Part shown: positions 36,153-46,007 of the stretch, piece by piece
Numbering within the stretch: the stretch's first letter is position 1
How the letters are laid out: each line of letters opens with the position of its first letter
Assembly: GCF_014643635.1 (NCBI RefSeq)
Contig: NZ_BMJV01000001.1
Location: 248,001 to 312,000 of the forward strand
Direction of reading: 5' to 3'
DNA: 64,000 bases
DNA from: Salipiger pallidus
Lineage (GTDB): Bacteria > Pseudomonadota > Alphaproteobacteria > Rhodobacterales > Rhodobacteraceae
The notes under the pieces: generated by a model
Database searches by the model: none
The model's input: the letters and a program-made list of their open reading frames with translations, nothing else
Told to the model about the DNA's origin: nothing
Program-made: the position numbers and the translations under genes

Positions 36153-36674
36153 ATGGCTGACACCTGCCCTACCACGCGCCACGGCGCGGATGAAACCGTG
36201 TACTTCCGCCATTCGCCCGTCTCGGGCCACTTCTCGCACCTGCTCGCGGCCCTGGCCGCTGCGATCGAGGCTGAGCGTGACATTGAGAACGGTCTCTGGT
36301 CCGATCCGGGATTCGATCATTGGTTGAAGGAGGCGGAACTCGGGTGGGAACTTGCCACCGGTCGCTGCTACTCCGTCATCGACGCACCAGCTACCCGTCC
36401 GAGCGATGTCCCGCTCCAGCGTTTCGCGCGTCACTTGCACTGGACGCTCGGCTGCGAGACCGCTGCCGAACTCCGGACTGCTCGCCAGGTCGTTGCGGGA
36501 CATCCGGACCTGTTTTCCTGGAACGGGAATTGCCCCGAGGCGCTGCGCGTCGCGCAGATGCTCGCGCGCGGTCAACAGCAGTTCGACGAGATCTGCAATC
36601 TCGACATGTTGAACCCGATTGATGCCGTGGCCCCCCCGGAGGCTTTCACCGGTTACGAGTCCTTCGCCGCCTGA
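36153..36674 (+). CDS. Hypothetical protein of the attR-proximal group
   Basis: 173 aa from ATG 36153 with CACAGGAGATCGATC upstream. Mostly helical by eye: HFSHLLAALAAAIEAERDIENGLWSDPGFDHWLKEAELGWELA, then FARHLHWTLGCETAAELRTARQVV, and ALRVAQMLARGQQQFDEICNL. Trp- and His-rich. No motif or catalytic signature is recognised. It is transcribed with the GIY-YIG gene (106-bp gap) and possibly controlled by the divergent RHH protein. Confidence 0.65.
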   Translation: MADTCPTTRHGADETVYFRHSPVSGHFSHLLAALAAAIEAERDIENGLWSDPGFDHWLKEAELGWELATGRCYSVIDAPATRPSDVPLQRFARHLHWTLGCETAAELRTARQVVAGHPDLFSWNGNCPEALRVAQMLARGQQQFDEICNLDMLNPIDAVAPPEAFTGYESFAA

Positions 36675-36780
36675 TCTCCACAAACGTGGTCCCGGCACCC
36701 TGATGCCCTGTCCCGTAACGGGTCAGGGCTCAAACAACCGTGCTCGCGTTCTCAGCCGACATATTCTCGGAGGTCCAGCA

Positions 36781-37782
36781 ATGGCTCATCCCTCACATTT
36801 CTCACTCAAACCCGGACCCGTTCGCCCGCATATCTACATCGGCGCGTCCCGGACCGAGCTTTATCTGCCGCGTGGTTCCCGGAACCTCTCCCCGGAAGGT
36901 TGGTCCCGCACCTATTCCGGGCCGATCAAAACGGAGTGGAAGGCAATTGCCCAGACCAAGGGCTTCGACCTAATCGAGCGGATCCGGGACAAGTCCCATG
37001 TTGTGTTGCGGTGCCACACCTGCGGCGCCTTGACGGCGCAGAAGCTCTTCACCTTACGCAGCGCCCAGCCAGCTTGTGCGAGTTGCAGGCATCACGCCAT
37101 CCTGGCAATGGCGCAGCAGGCAGGCTTGGAATTTCAGGGCTACGATCCGGAATACTATAAGCTTGGCATCTACCGCGCTCCATGTGGTCACACCGTGCGC
37201 CGACAGTTCGGACAGATCGAACGGATTGCAGGCGGCCACTGCAAGTTACGCTGCGAGACCTGCCATTCCGGAAAAGAGGCGGACGAAGCAGCGGACCGTG
37301 GGTGGCAACTTCTGGGAAGCGATCCGGAAGGCAACCCGAACTACCGGTTCTATCAGCACGGCTGTGGTCACACGCAGAGGATCGCCCGCCCGAACATGCA
37401 GAGCGGCCGCTTTCAATGCACCGCATGCGGGGAAAGCTGGGCCACCGCGCCCAGCCACCTCTATGCCATTCGTCTGGAGCTTCCGAACGGGCTGAAGGTC
37501 GTGAAGCTCGGCTTCTCGCGTGACCCGCGATCGCGGCTGCATCACCAGCTCCTGCTTCGATCCGGAATCCAGGCAGAGCTTTTGCGGACCGTTCCGCAGC
37601 CGAATGGCCATACCGCGCTGTGCCAGGAGAAGGCCCTCCACCGCGCGCTGAAGAAGTCTCATCCGGACGCAGTCATTCCGCATGATCATTTTCGGGACTG
37701 GCTCGCGGTCAAGACCGAGGTCTACGGGATCGAGGTGGCACCGATCATCCTGAAGTACCTAGACGACATCCGGAAGAAATAG
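36781..37782 (+). CDS. Zinc-ribbon repeat protein with C-terminal GIY-YIG nuclease domain
   Basis: 333 aa from ATG 36781 (GGAGGTCCAGCA upstream). Three Cys/His zinc modules repeat at ~55-60 residue spacing: C78-C81 with C99-C102; C135-H137 with C158-C161; C195-H197 with C213-C216. They recur as CGH...(C)xxC units. Residues ~227-312 are a GIY-YIG domain of the MUG113/T5orf172 type: HLYAIRLELPNGLKVVKLGFSRDPRSRL, with Arg in the DPRSRL segment and a Glu in CQEKALHRAL. Such proteins nick or cut DNA, the zinc modules giving target recognition. The cellular role is unknown. It lies between the 173-aa protein and an AAA+ protease gene. Confidence 0.8.
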   Translation: MAHPSHFSLKPGPVRPHIYIGASRTELYLPRGSRNLSPEGWSRTYSGPIKTEWKAIAQTKGFDLIERIRDKSHVVLRCHTCGALTAQKLFTLRSAQPACASCRHHAILAMAQQAGLEFQGYDPEYYKLGIYRAPCGHTVRRQFGQIERIAGGHCKLRCETCHSGKEADEAADRGWQLLGSDPEGNPNYRFYQHGCGHTQRIARPNMQSGRFQCTACGESWATAPSHLYAIRLELPNGLKVVKLGFSRDPRSRLHHQLLLRSGIQAELLRTVPQPNGHTALCQEKALHRALKKSHPDAVIPHDHFRDWLAVKTEVYGIEVAPIILKYLDDIRKK

Positions 37783-38019
37783 CGGCCCAAGCGTGGCCCG
37801 GTTCCGGAACGGTTCTGTCTGGAGCCGGAGCCGCCGCAGCGGCCCGGCCCGTTTGCCCGGGATCGTAACCCGCACGCCACAGTGTGCGGGGCGCCCTGAC
37901 CTGCGCCGTGACGCCCACATACCGGACAGCGCCACGTCTTCTTCCCTGAACCTTCCCACGCCCCTTCCGGATCGCGGCCCCAACCCGGGCGCCCTGATCC
38001 GTACAGTACGGAGCTGACA
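37783..38019. other. 237-bp gap before the AAA+ protease gene
   Basis: No gene. A hairpin CCCGCAC/GTGCGGG (37869-37875, 37884-37890) lies 87 nt after the GIY-YIG stop; it has no T-run and could act as a partial terminator. The gap likely holds a promoter for the protease gene. Confidence 0.4.
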
Positions 38020-40251
38020 ATGACCCAACCTTCCCCCCAATCCCCCCTTCCAAAGAAAAATGGAGCGAAGCGCCCGCACTGGTGGGGCTTTGCCCGCGAC
38101 TGCATCGCGCGCCTGCGCGCAACCGAAACCGACATCGTCGATCTGGAACGGCGTGCCACGGCCGGCGACACCGCCGCAGTTGACACTTTGATGGCGTACG
38201 AAGGCGGCGACAGCCCGAAACCGCCTTCGCGCCGCGATGTTTCCGGGATGGAGTCCGCCGCCGAGGCCATGGGTCACGTCAACAGCGCGCCTCATCTGCC
38301 ACAGGACGAGTGGCACGCAATCGCGGCAGACGGCGGCGACCCCTTCGCCACCGCTCAGGACGGCAGCACCCGTCCCGCCATCCCGCTTCCCCTCCGCGAC
38401 GTGATCCTGCTGGCGCGCCTTGCCGCAACCTTCCGGGATGCGGAGAGCTGGGAGGCGAGCCTCCAACCCGGAGCGTTGACGATCTTGGTCGGCCTCGAAC
38501 CCACCCTCTACCTCGGAAAGTTGCTGACTGGGGCAATGCTGCCGGAGGGCTGGTCGACCCAGAGCCGGGCGCCTCGCGTGTCGCCGCACCCGGTGCTCCA
38601 GCTGCCAGACCGGCCAGTCTCGGACAAGGAACTGGAGCGCCTGCTTCAGCATCCGGCGCCAATCCTGCTGCCGGTCGCGAAGCAGGAGCACCTGCCATCT
38701 CTCGTCGGCTTCGGCGAGACAGGCGCGCGCCTTCTGGTCCTCGAAAGGGTGAATGCCGATATCCTGCTCTTCGCCCTGAGCGTCAGCCACAGCGCGACCG
38801 GACGGATCGATGCGGACAGCGTGCGGGCACTGTTGCCCAGCGACGAGTGCCTGGCCAGTTTGGAGACGGGACACCTGGCTATGGCGTGCCGCGCGCAGAC
38901 AGCCCGCGAGGTGGCAGAACGGATCTCGTTGATGACCAGGACAGCACCCGCAGGCGAGGTCGCACGGGAACGCTCCGGCCCGGCCATCATCGACGGCACC
39001 ACGCCCGCGCATCAGGCTGTCCGGAACATCGTGGAGGACCTCGCGGCGTGGCAGGCCGGTGATCTGGGCTGGAGCGAGATGTCGCGCTCGCTCTTGATCC
39101 ATGGCGTGCCGGGGACTGGCAAGACCTACCTTGCCCGGCAGCTGTCCGAGGCCGCTGGTGTCGCTCTGGTCGAGGGCAGCTTTGCTGACTGGCAGTCCCA
39201 AGGACATCTTGGACATATGCTTGCCGCTATGACCAAATGCTGCGACGCGGCGATCGCGAAAGCTCCGTCTGTCTTGTTCATCGATGAAGTCGACGCTGCC
39301 GGTTCACGTTTTGACGGGGATCAGCACGGGATGAGCTACCGAACGCAAGTCGTGAACGGCTTCCTTCAGCAGATCGACAGGCTGGCGCGCACCCCGGGCG
39401 TGATCCTGATCGGGGCCTGCAACCAGATCAGCCGATTGGACCCAGCCATCACGCGCCCTGGCCGCTTTGACCAGATTCAGCGGATGCCACTTCCATCGCT
39501 TGCAGATATCAGGCTGATCTTACGCAAAAGGCTGGTGGATACGCTGCCGGACAACGAGATCGACAGCTTGGCCCGCGCCGCCACGGGCAAGACCCCCGCC
39601 GAACTCGACGCCGCATTGCGTGCCGCCACCGCGCGCGCGCGGCGGCAACGGCTGCCCATGTCATCCGACCTGATGCGCCGACACCTCGGGGTCGATCGGC
39701 CCAACCCGGAACTGCTCCGCCGTATCGCCGTCCACGAAGCCGGTCACGCGCTTGCCGCCGAGCTGCTGGTTCCGGGATCTGTCGTGAAGCTCAGCCTCTC
39801 TGACCGCGACGGCCGGACCGAACGCCGTTCGACCTTCGTCGAGCTGACGGTCGAGGAGATCGAGAACGAACTCCTGATCCTGATGGCAGGTCGCGCGGCC
39901 GAGCGGCTGGTTCTGGGCACGATCTCCAGCGGTGCAGGTGGAGATCGTGAGAGCGACCTCGCCCTGGCCACTGGGCTAGTCTTGCAAATGGACCGAGAGC
40001 TGGGCCTTGGCCGCAATGGCGATGCCTGGCTGGGGCCTGCCGACATGCACAGGCTGACCGAGGAGGAGCAACAGAGGGTGAGGGCGAAGCTGGGTCAGGC
40101 CATGAACCACGCCGCGAAACTCCTCACGCCACACATCGGCCAGCTAAATGAAGTGGCAGCCGCGCTCATCGACGTCCGAGAGCTCCACGGCGCGGCAATG
40201 AGGCGGCTGATCGCCGGACCGGATCGAGAACCCACACTTAGTCGTAGCTAA
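38020..40251 (+). CDS. Soluble FtsH-like AAA+ protease (M41 metallopeptidase)
   Basis: 743 aa. N-terminal ~340 residues unique to this protein (a Trp/Leu-rich, possibly degenerate AAA-like part; LTILVGLEPTLYLGKLLTGAMLP). The AAA+ domain has Walker A GVPGTGKT (362-369), Walker B VLFIDE (418-423) and ITRPGRFDQIQRMPLPS (arginine-finger region). The C-terminal M41 peptidase has the zinc motif H572-E573-A-G-H576 and a third ligand D642 (SGAGGDRESD). Unlike FtsH it has no N-terminal transmembrane helices, so it is cytosolic. It would unfold and degrade chosen proteins using ATP. It ends 151 bp before attR. Confidence 0.85.
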   Translation: MTQPSPQSPLPKKNGAKRPHWWGFARDCIARLRATETDIVDLERRATAGDTAAVDTLMAYEGGDSPKPPSRRDVSGMESAAEAMGHVNSAPHLPQDEWHAIAADGGDPFATAQDGSTRPAIPLPLRDVILLARLAATFRDAESWEASLQPGALTILVGLEPTLYLGKLLTGAMLPEGWSTQSRAPRVSPHPVLQLPDRPVSDKELERLLQHPAPILLPVAKQEHLPSLVGFGETGARLLVLERVNADILLFALSVSHSATGRIDADSVRALLPSDECLASLETGHLAMACRAQTAREVAERISLMTRTAPAGEVARERSGPAIIDGTTPAHQAVRNIVEDLAAWQAGDLGWSEMSRSLLIHGVPGTGKTYLARQLSEAAGVALVEGSFADWQSQGHLGHMLAAMTKCCDAAIAKAPSVLFIDEVDAAGSRFDGDQHGMSYRTQVVNGFLQQIDRLARTPGVILIGACNQISRLDPAITRPGRFDQIQRMPLPSLADIRLILRKRLVDTLPDNEIDSLARAATGKTPAELDAALRAATARARRQRLPMSSDLMRRHLGVDRPNPELLRRIAVHEAGHALAAELLVPGSVVKLSLSDRDGRTERRSTFVELTVEEIENELLILMAGRAAERLVLGTISSGAGGDRESDLALATGLVLQMDRELGLGRNGDAWLGPADMHRLTEEEQQRVRAKLGQAMNHAAKLLTPHIGQLNEVAAALIDVRELHGAAMRRLIAGPDREPTLSRS

Positions 40252-40299
40252 CCTTCGGGAACTGCTTGGACCGTGCGACCAAACTGGATACCCTTCCCC

Positions 40300-40319
40300 T
40301 GTGCTACAACTGTAGCACA
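40300..40319. repeat. Perfect inverted repeat containing the attL-side motif
   Basis: TGTGCTAC (40300-40307) AACT GTAGCACA (40312-40319). The right half with two extra bases (ACTGTAGCACA, 40309-40319) is identical to 15465-15475 near attL. It lies 84 bp inside attR. Candidate binding site for integrase arms, an excisionase or an element repressor. Confidence 0.6.
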
Positions 40320-40402
40320 TCGACGTAACACAGACAGCGACCCGCGCAGCGCAAATGACAGCGTTTTCAATGGCTTAAAATGCGGTCGAATTTTGCTCCG
40401 CG

Positions 40403-40422
40403 CCCTACCGCCGGAGCCAATT
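40403..40422 (+). repeat. attR: 20-bp direct repeat
   Basis: CCCTACCGCCGGAGCCAATT, identical to the tRNA-Asn 3' end at 15382-15401; the preceding sequence does not form a tRNA, so this is the displaced end of the island. Confidence 0.93.
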
Positions 40423-40948
40423 TCCCTAAGATACCAAACTTTACACCTCCCAACTTAGCTTGGATGATGGAGAGCGGTTCGAGGCTGAATGTTGAAGGCG
40501 TTGAACACAGGCTCGCCCACCGTGGGCAGACCTGTGCTGCTCTGAGGTAATCCGTCTCCCCGTAAGGAGAGGCACCATATACCCAACTCATGCCTTTACT
40601 TCACCAATGGCGTTTCCGCTTCCGACGCCGCCTAAAGGTGCTTTTCACGTCTCGACCGCTTACTTTGGCCCGAGTGACGACAGACGTGAATTTTGCGCAT
40701 ACCTGGATCAGGGCATTGGTCGCGGAGTGCGATGTGCCAGACGCACAAGGCCAATATCGAAATCCAAACTGCAGACCCTTGTTACGAACGAGGGGCCGGC
40801 CGAGACCATGTCACTCGCCGTCGACTTGTAGTCTCGTTTCCTGTTTGTCGACGGAAGGACACACGGGTGGAGTTCAAATTCGCCATGTGTCACCTTGATG
40901 GTACCCCGTCACGATCGATAACTCGACACAGCACGTGAGCTCCATCCA
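40423..40948. other. Intergenic region between attR and the RraA gene
   Basis: 526 bp. A 74-codon frame at 40607-40831 and a 102-codon frame at 40590-40898 are both possible but neither has a ribosome-binding site or family likeness. I see no RNA gene. Confidence 0.4.
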
Positions 40949-41422
40949 ATGAAGACTGCCGACCTCATCGACGAACATGCCGCCCTACTGCGGCTCGTTC
41001 ATCTTCCGTTCCGACATTATGGTCGCAAGCCTCACATCTTCGGCCCAGTGCAAACGGTCAAGTGCTTCGAGGACAACACCGCCTTGCGCGCACAGCTGGA
41101 GACGCCAGGAGAGGGGCGCGTTCTGGTCGTGGATGCCGGCGGCTCGACCCGGATCGCGGTGCTGGGCGACATGCTGGCCGATCTGGCGATTGCGAACGGT
41201 TGGGAGGGGGTCGTCATAAGCGGTGCCATCCGCGACAGTGCCGAGATCGCCTCGATGGATACGCTGATCTTCGCATTGGGCACCTCACCCGTGAAAAGCG
41301 CCAAGGACGGGCTCGGCAAGGTGGGCGGGCCTGTCGAACTGGGCGGAGTGCGGATTGCGCCCGGAGACTGGATCTATGCCGATGCCGACGGAGTACTCAT
41401 GAGTAGCGAAAAGCTGGTTTAA
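40949..41422 (+). CDS. RraA family protein (RNase E regulator/HMG-aldolase fold)
   Basis: 157 aa. Family features: the Asp-rich N-terminus (MKTADLIDEH), FGPVQTVKCFEDNTALRAQL, VVDAGGSTRIAVLGDMLADLAI, GVVISGAIRDSAEI (the RD pair of the aldolase site), and FALGTSPVKSAKDGLGKVGGPVELGGVRIAPGDWIYADADGV. RraA-fold enzymes include inhibitors of RNase E and class II 4-hydroxy-4-methyl-2-oxoglutarate aldolases that yield pyruvate. Its place beside an aromatic catabolic cluster favours an aldolase role, but it is on the opposite strand and the sequence alone does not decide. Confidence 0.85.
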   Translation: MKTADLIDEHAALLRLVHLPFRHYGRKPHIFGPVQTVKCFEDNTALRAQLETPGEGRVLVVDAGGSTRIAVLGDMLADLAIANGWEGVVISGAIRDSAEIASMDTLIFALGTSPVKSAKDGLGKVGGPVELGGVRIAPGDWIYADADGVLMSSEKLV

Positions 41423-41570
41423 GCTGACCCGGAGCCGGCAGTTCCGCCAAGCGGCGCGAGTGCGTTCAGCCAGCTCCGTCCGCACGCTTTGCGAGCGGCG
41501 CGAAGCAAGACCGAAAGCAAGCGTCGTCTGAGAAGAGCGAGCGCTGCTGCGGGCCCGATCCGCTGCCGTG

Positions 41571-42323
41571 TCACTCGAACAAACGGATCCGCGCGGCTGT
41601 TGCAGCGGTCCTCAAGAACCCCTGGTCGGACCCGGTCAGGAACCCGGTCGCTCCCAGAACGCGCATCGCGTTGGCGTCGATGCGATCGTTTGCAAGCACC
41701 AGTGCGGGCATAGCGGCCGATGTCGCCGCCGTCAAAAGATGCGTGACGGCGCGGTCCAGCCCCCCGCCTTCCGCTGCCGCGCCCATACTGGCCCCGAGGT
41801 CTGCGCGGCCGATGAAGATCGCGTCGAGTCCTTCGGTCGCGACGATCTTGTCGATCCGGCCCAGCGCTTCGGCTTCTTCGATCATTGCGATGACGGCAGT
41901 GCGTGCATCCTGCGCCGCCATGTAGTCGGCCACGGGCACGCCACCGAACGCGCCTGCGCGTGTGGTGGGCGAGAGCCCACGCCCACCAGCATAGCGCGAA
42001 AGCGCGACGATCTCGCGAGCGACGGCGGCAGAGGACACATGCGGCACCAGCACGCCATCGGCACCGCTGTCCAGTACGCGCAGGATGTCACCGGGCTGAC
42101 GAACCCGCACCAGCCCTGCCATGCGGTGCGCCCGGCAGGCCAGCAGGATGGCATCGGTCGTCTCGGGGTTCAGCGGCGCGTGTTCCTCGTCGATCACGAC
42201 AAAATCGAAGCCCAGCGTCCCCAGGATCTCGGCGGGCTGGGTCGAGGGGATCTTGAGGAAGGTCCCCAGCACCGGCTCGGGAGCGCGCAGGCGTGCGCGA
42301 AATCCGGCCCTCATCCGAAGCAC
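41571..42323 (-). CDS. HpcH/HpaI-family class II aldolase
   Basis: 250 aa. Motifs: LGTFLKIPSTQPAEILGTLGFDFVVIDEEHAPL (N-terminal strand, with the D-x-E-H in place of the usual DxEHGP), RVRQPGDILRVLDSGADGVLVPHVSSA, AVIAMIEEAEALGRIDKIVATEGLDAIFIGRADLGASMG. The metal-binding Glu/Asp pair is E in MIEEAEAL and D in GRADL. These enzymes cleave 4-hydroxy-2-ketoacids to pyruvate and an aldehyde. The start overlaps the end of the BKACE gene by 13 bp, so translation is coupled. Last gene of the cluster. Confidence 0.88.
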   Translation of the reverse strand: MLRMRAGFRARLRAPEPVLGTFLKIPSTQPAEILGTLGFDFVVIDEEHAPLNPETTDAILLACRAHRMAGLVRVRQPGDILRVLDSGADGVLVPHVSSAAVAREIVALSRYAGGRGLSPTTRAGAFGGVPVADYMAAQDARTAVIAMIEEAEALGRIDKIVATEGLDAIFIGRADLGASMGAAAEGGGLDRAVTHLLTAATSAAMPALVLANDRIDANAMRVLGATGFLTGSDQGFLRTAATAARIRLFE

Positions 42324-43207
42324 ACCTTGTCCCGACCCTTGGTCCCGAGGATCGCGCGCGCCTCATCCGGGGTGGCGATCTCATGGCCCAGATCCTCGAG
42401 GATGCGCCGGATCTTGGTGACCATCTGCGCGTTGCTCTGCGCGAGCTGGCCCTTGGCGATATAGAGGTTGTCCTCCAGCCCGAAGCGGACATGCCCGCCG
42501 AGGATCGCCCCCATGGTGACCAGCGGGAATTGTGACCGGCCCGCGCCCAGCACCGACAGCAGGTGATCGTCACCGAAAAGCCGATCCGCCGTGGCGCGCA
42601 TGTGCATGAGGTTTTCTGGATCAGTGCCCTGCGCCCCGGTGACGCCAAAGATCGCCTGCACGAAGAACGGCGGTTTCACCAGGCCCCGGTCCGCGAAATA
42701 CGCGAAGTTGTACAGGTGGCCTGTATCATAGCATTCGAACTCGAAACGGGTGCCGGTCTCGGACAGCGTGGCCAGAACCGTCTCGATCTGGGTGAAGGTG
42801 TTGGACATGATCAGGTCGCGGGTGCCACGCAGGTAATCGACCTCCCATGGCTGCGGATCACGGCAGCCCTTTTCGGCTGCGGAGATGTTGAAGTTGAACG
42901 ACCCCATATTGAGCGAGGCCAGCTCCGGTGCGGCCTGCACGGCGGGGGCGATGCGATCCTCCGTCGACATGCCCAGCCCGCCGCCGGTGGTGATGTTCAC
43001 GATGGCATCCGTGGCCTCGTGGATGCGCGGCAGGAAGGCGGCGTAATGGGCCGGATCCTGGCTTGGCGCTCCGGTCCCGGGCATTCGAGCGTGCAGGTGG
43101 AGCACCGCGGCACCGGCCTCGGCGGCACCGATGGCGCTTTCGGCGATCTGGTCGGCGGTCACCGGCAAATGTGGCGACATGGACGGTGTGTGGATGGAGC
43201 CGGTCAC
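42311..43207 (-). CDS. BKACE-family 3-keto acid cleavage enzyme (DUF849)
   Basis: 298 aa. The family begins TGSIHTPSMSPHLPVTADQIAESAIGAAEAGAAVLHLHARMP, with the HLHAR metal-binding His pair, then INITTGGG and SLNMGSFNF. The EFECYDTGHLYNFAYFADRGL segment carries the other catalytic residues, and a later GGHVRFGLEDNLYI gives the remaining Zn/substrate ligands. BKACE enzymes condense a beta-keto acid with acetyl-CoA to give acetoacetate and a CoA ester. In this cluster it probably processes a ring-cleavage product. Confidence 0.92.
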   Translation of the reverse strand: MTGSIHTPSMSPHLPVTADQIAESAIGAAEAGAAVLHLHARMPGTGAPSQDPAHYAAFLPRIHEATDAIVNITTGGGLGMSTEDRIAPAVQAAPELASLNMGSFNFNISAAEKGCRDPQPWEVDYLRGTRDLIMSNTFTQIETVLATLSETGTRFEFECYDTGHLYNFAYFADRGLVKPPFFVQAIFGVTGAQGTDPENLMHMRATADRLFGDDHLLSVLGAGRSQFPLVTMGAILGGHVRFGLEDNLYIAKGQLAQSNAQMVTKIRRILEDLGHEIATPDEARAILGTKGRDKVCFG

Positions 43208-43300
43208 GGCGCAGGAAATAATGGTCTATCTCGTAGTCCGGGGCACTGGGACCTCCTTTGGTCTGGGTCGGCCCGGATCACCTCCGGGCCGTGGATAGAT

Positions 43301-44167
43301 TCAGAACACCTTGACGAGGCGCAGCTGCACGACGCTGTCGTATTCAAAGCCGCCTTCGACGTTGATGTCCTTGGCGTACATGCCCTGAACCTGAGTGGTC
43401 TGGTCGAACCAGTGGCTGCCATAGAAGCGCAACTGGTCGCGGTGAGTCTTGAGACCGGTTTCGACACCGTTCACCTTCTGCGCACCGCCGCGCTGGCCGC
43501 TATACCCGAAGGTCACCGAGGTCGGCCCCCATTGCTTGCGTAGCATCGTCTGAAGCTGCCACGACGGGGCGCGCTCGTAATCGGCGCCGTCCTCAGTGTG
43601 GTCCATGCTGAACGCCACATCGAGCGCGGCATCGAGGTAGAACCCGTTGCCCAGCCCCTGAATCAGGCCGACCTGCGGCGTGATCGACCAAGTGCCTTCA
43701 CCGATGCCGATACTGGTCGGATCGTAGTGTCCCGTGGGTGCCGTGGCAAACAGCGACAGCCCCAGCGTGGTGCCGGTTTCGGGGTTGTCCGGTTGCACCG
43801 GCCAGAGCGTGAGCCCAACGGTGGTGTCGCCGATGCCACTGGTGGTGTCCTGCGGCAGGGTGCCGATGTCGACGTCACCGATGCTGGAGAACGGCATCAC
43901 AAGGTGCCACACCGCCGGAAGGCCGCCGTATTCGGTGTAATACAGCCCGCGCAGGATGGCGACATCGGCGTCGAATGTCGATCCCGGCACGTCGTCGCCG
44001 TCGATCTCGAGCCGGTCCGAGCTCAGGTGCTGATAATAGATCATGCCCACGGCGGTGCCGCTGGGCACGATTGTGTAGTCCGCCGGGCCCACATCGATGG
44101 CTTGCGCCGGCGCGGCGGCCATGGTCAGCGCGACTGCGGTGACGCCAAGGCTGTAGATCATCTTCAT
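43301..44167 (-). CDS. Outer-membrane transporter of the phenol meta-pathway family
   Basis: 288 aa with a signal peptide (MKMIYSLGVTAVALTMAAAPAQA). The mature part is beta-barrel-like, alternating aromatic strands (GMIYYQHLSSDRLEI, GLYYTEYGGL, YGSHWFDQTTQVQGMYA) and ending in the aromatic C-terminal residue (VVQLRLVKVF). It matches the family found beside meta-cleavage and phenol-degradation genes, thought to let hydrophobic aromatics across the outer membrane. First gene of the downstream half of the cluster, 45 bp from the flavin reductase gene. Confidence 0.85.
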   Translation of the reverse strand: MKMIYSLGVTAVALTMAAAPAQAIDVGPADYTIVPSGTAVGMIYYQHLSSDRLEIDGDDVPGSTFDADVAILRGLYYTEYGGLPAVWHLVMPFSSIGDVDIGTLPQDTTSGIGDTTVGLTLWPVQPDNPETGTTLGLSLFATAPTGHYDPTSIGIGEGTWSITPQVGLIQGLGNGFYLDAALDVAFSMDHTEDGADYERAPSWQLQTMLRKQWGPTSVTFGYSGQRGGAQKVNGVETGLKTHRDQLRFYGSHWFDQTTQVQGMYAKDINVEGGFEYDSVVQLRLVKVF

Positions 44168-44212
44168 AAATTCTCCTCCCTGAGTTATTCGAAGACGGTG
44201 AAATCGGGGGGC

Positions 44213-45984
<1,772 letters not shown>

Positions 45985-46007
45985 GGGTCTTCTCCTCCCT
46001 ATGCGGT

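Larger units (their letters stand above)
15382..40422. mobile_element. Integrative mobilizable element / genomic island of 25.0 kb in tRNA-Asn
   Basis: It is bounded by perfect 20-bp repeats and begins with a tyrosine recombinase 122 bp inside attL. Mobilization genes (MobC-like, relaxase) follow, but no type IV secretion genes, so transfer would need a helper element. Cargo includes alpha-glucosidases, a periplasmic dehydrogenase complex, a sensor kinase, IS elements, and a nuclease/AAA-protease group next to attR. An ACTGTAGCACA motif occurs inside both ends (15465-15475 and 40309-40319). Several internal IS elements are broken, showing repeated insertion and decay. Confidence 0.85.
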
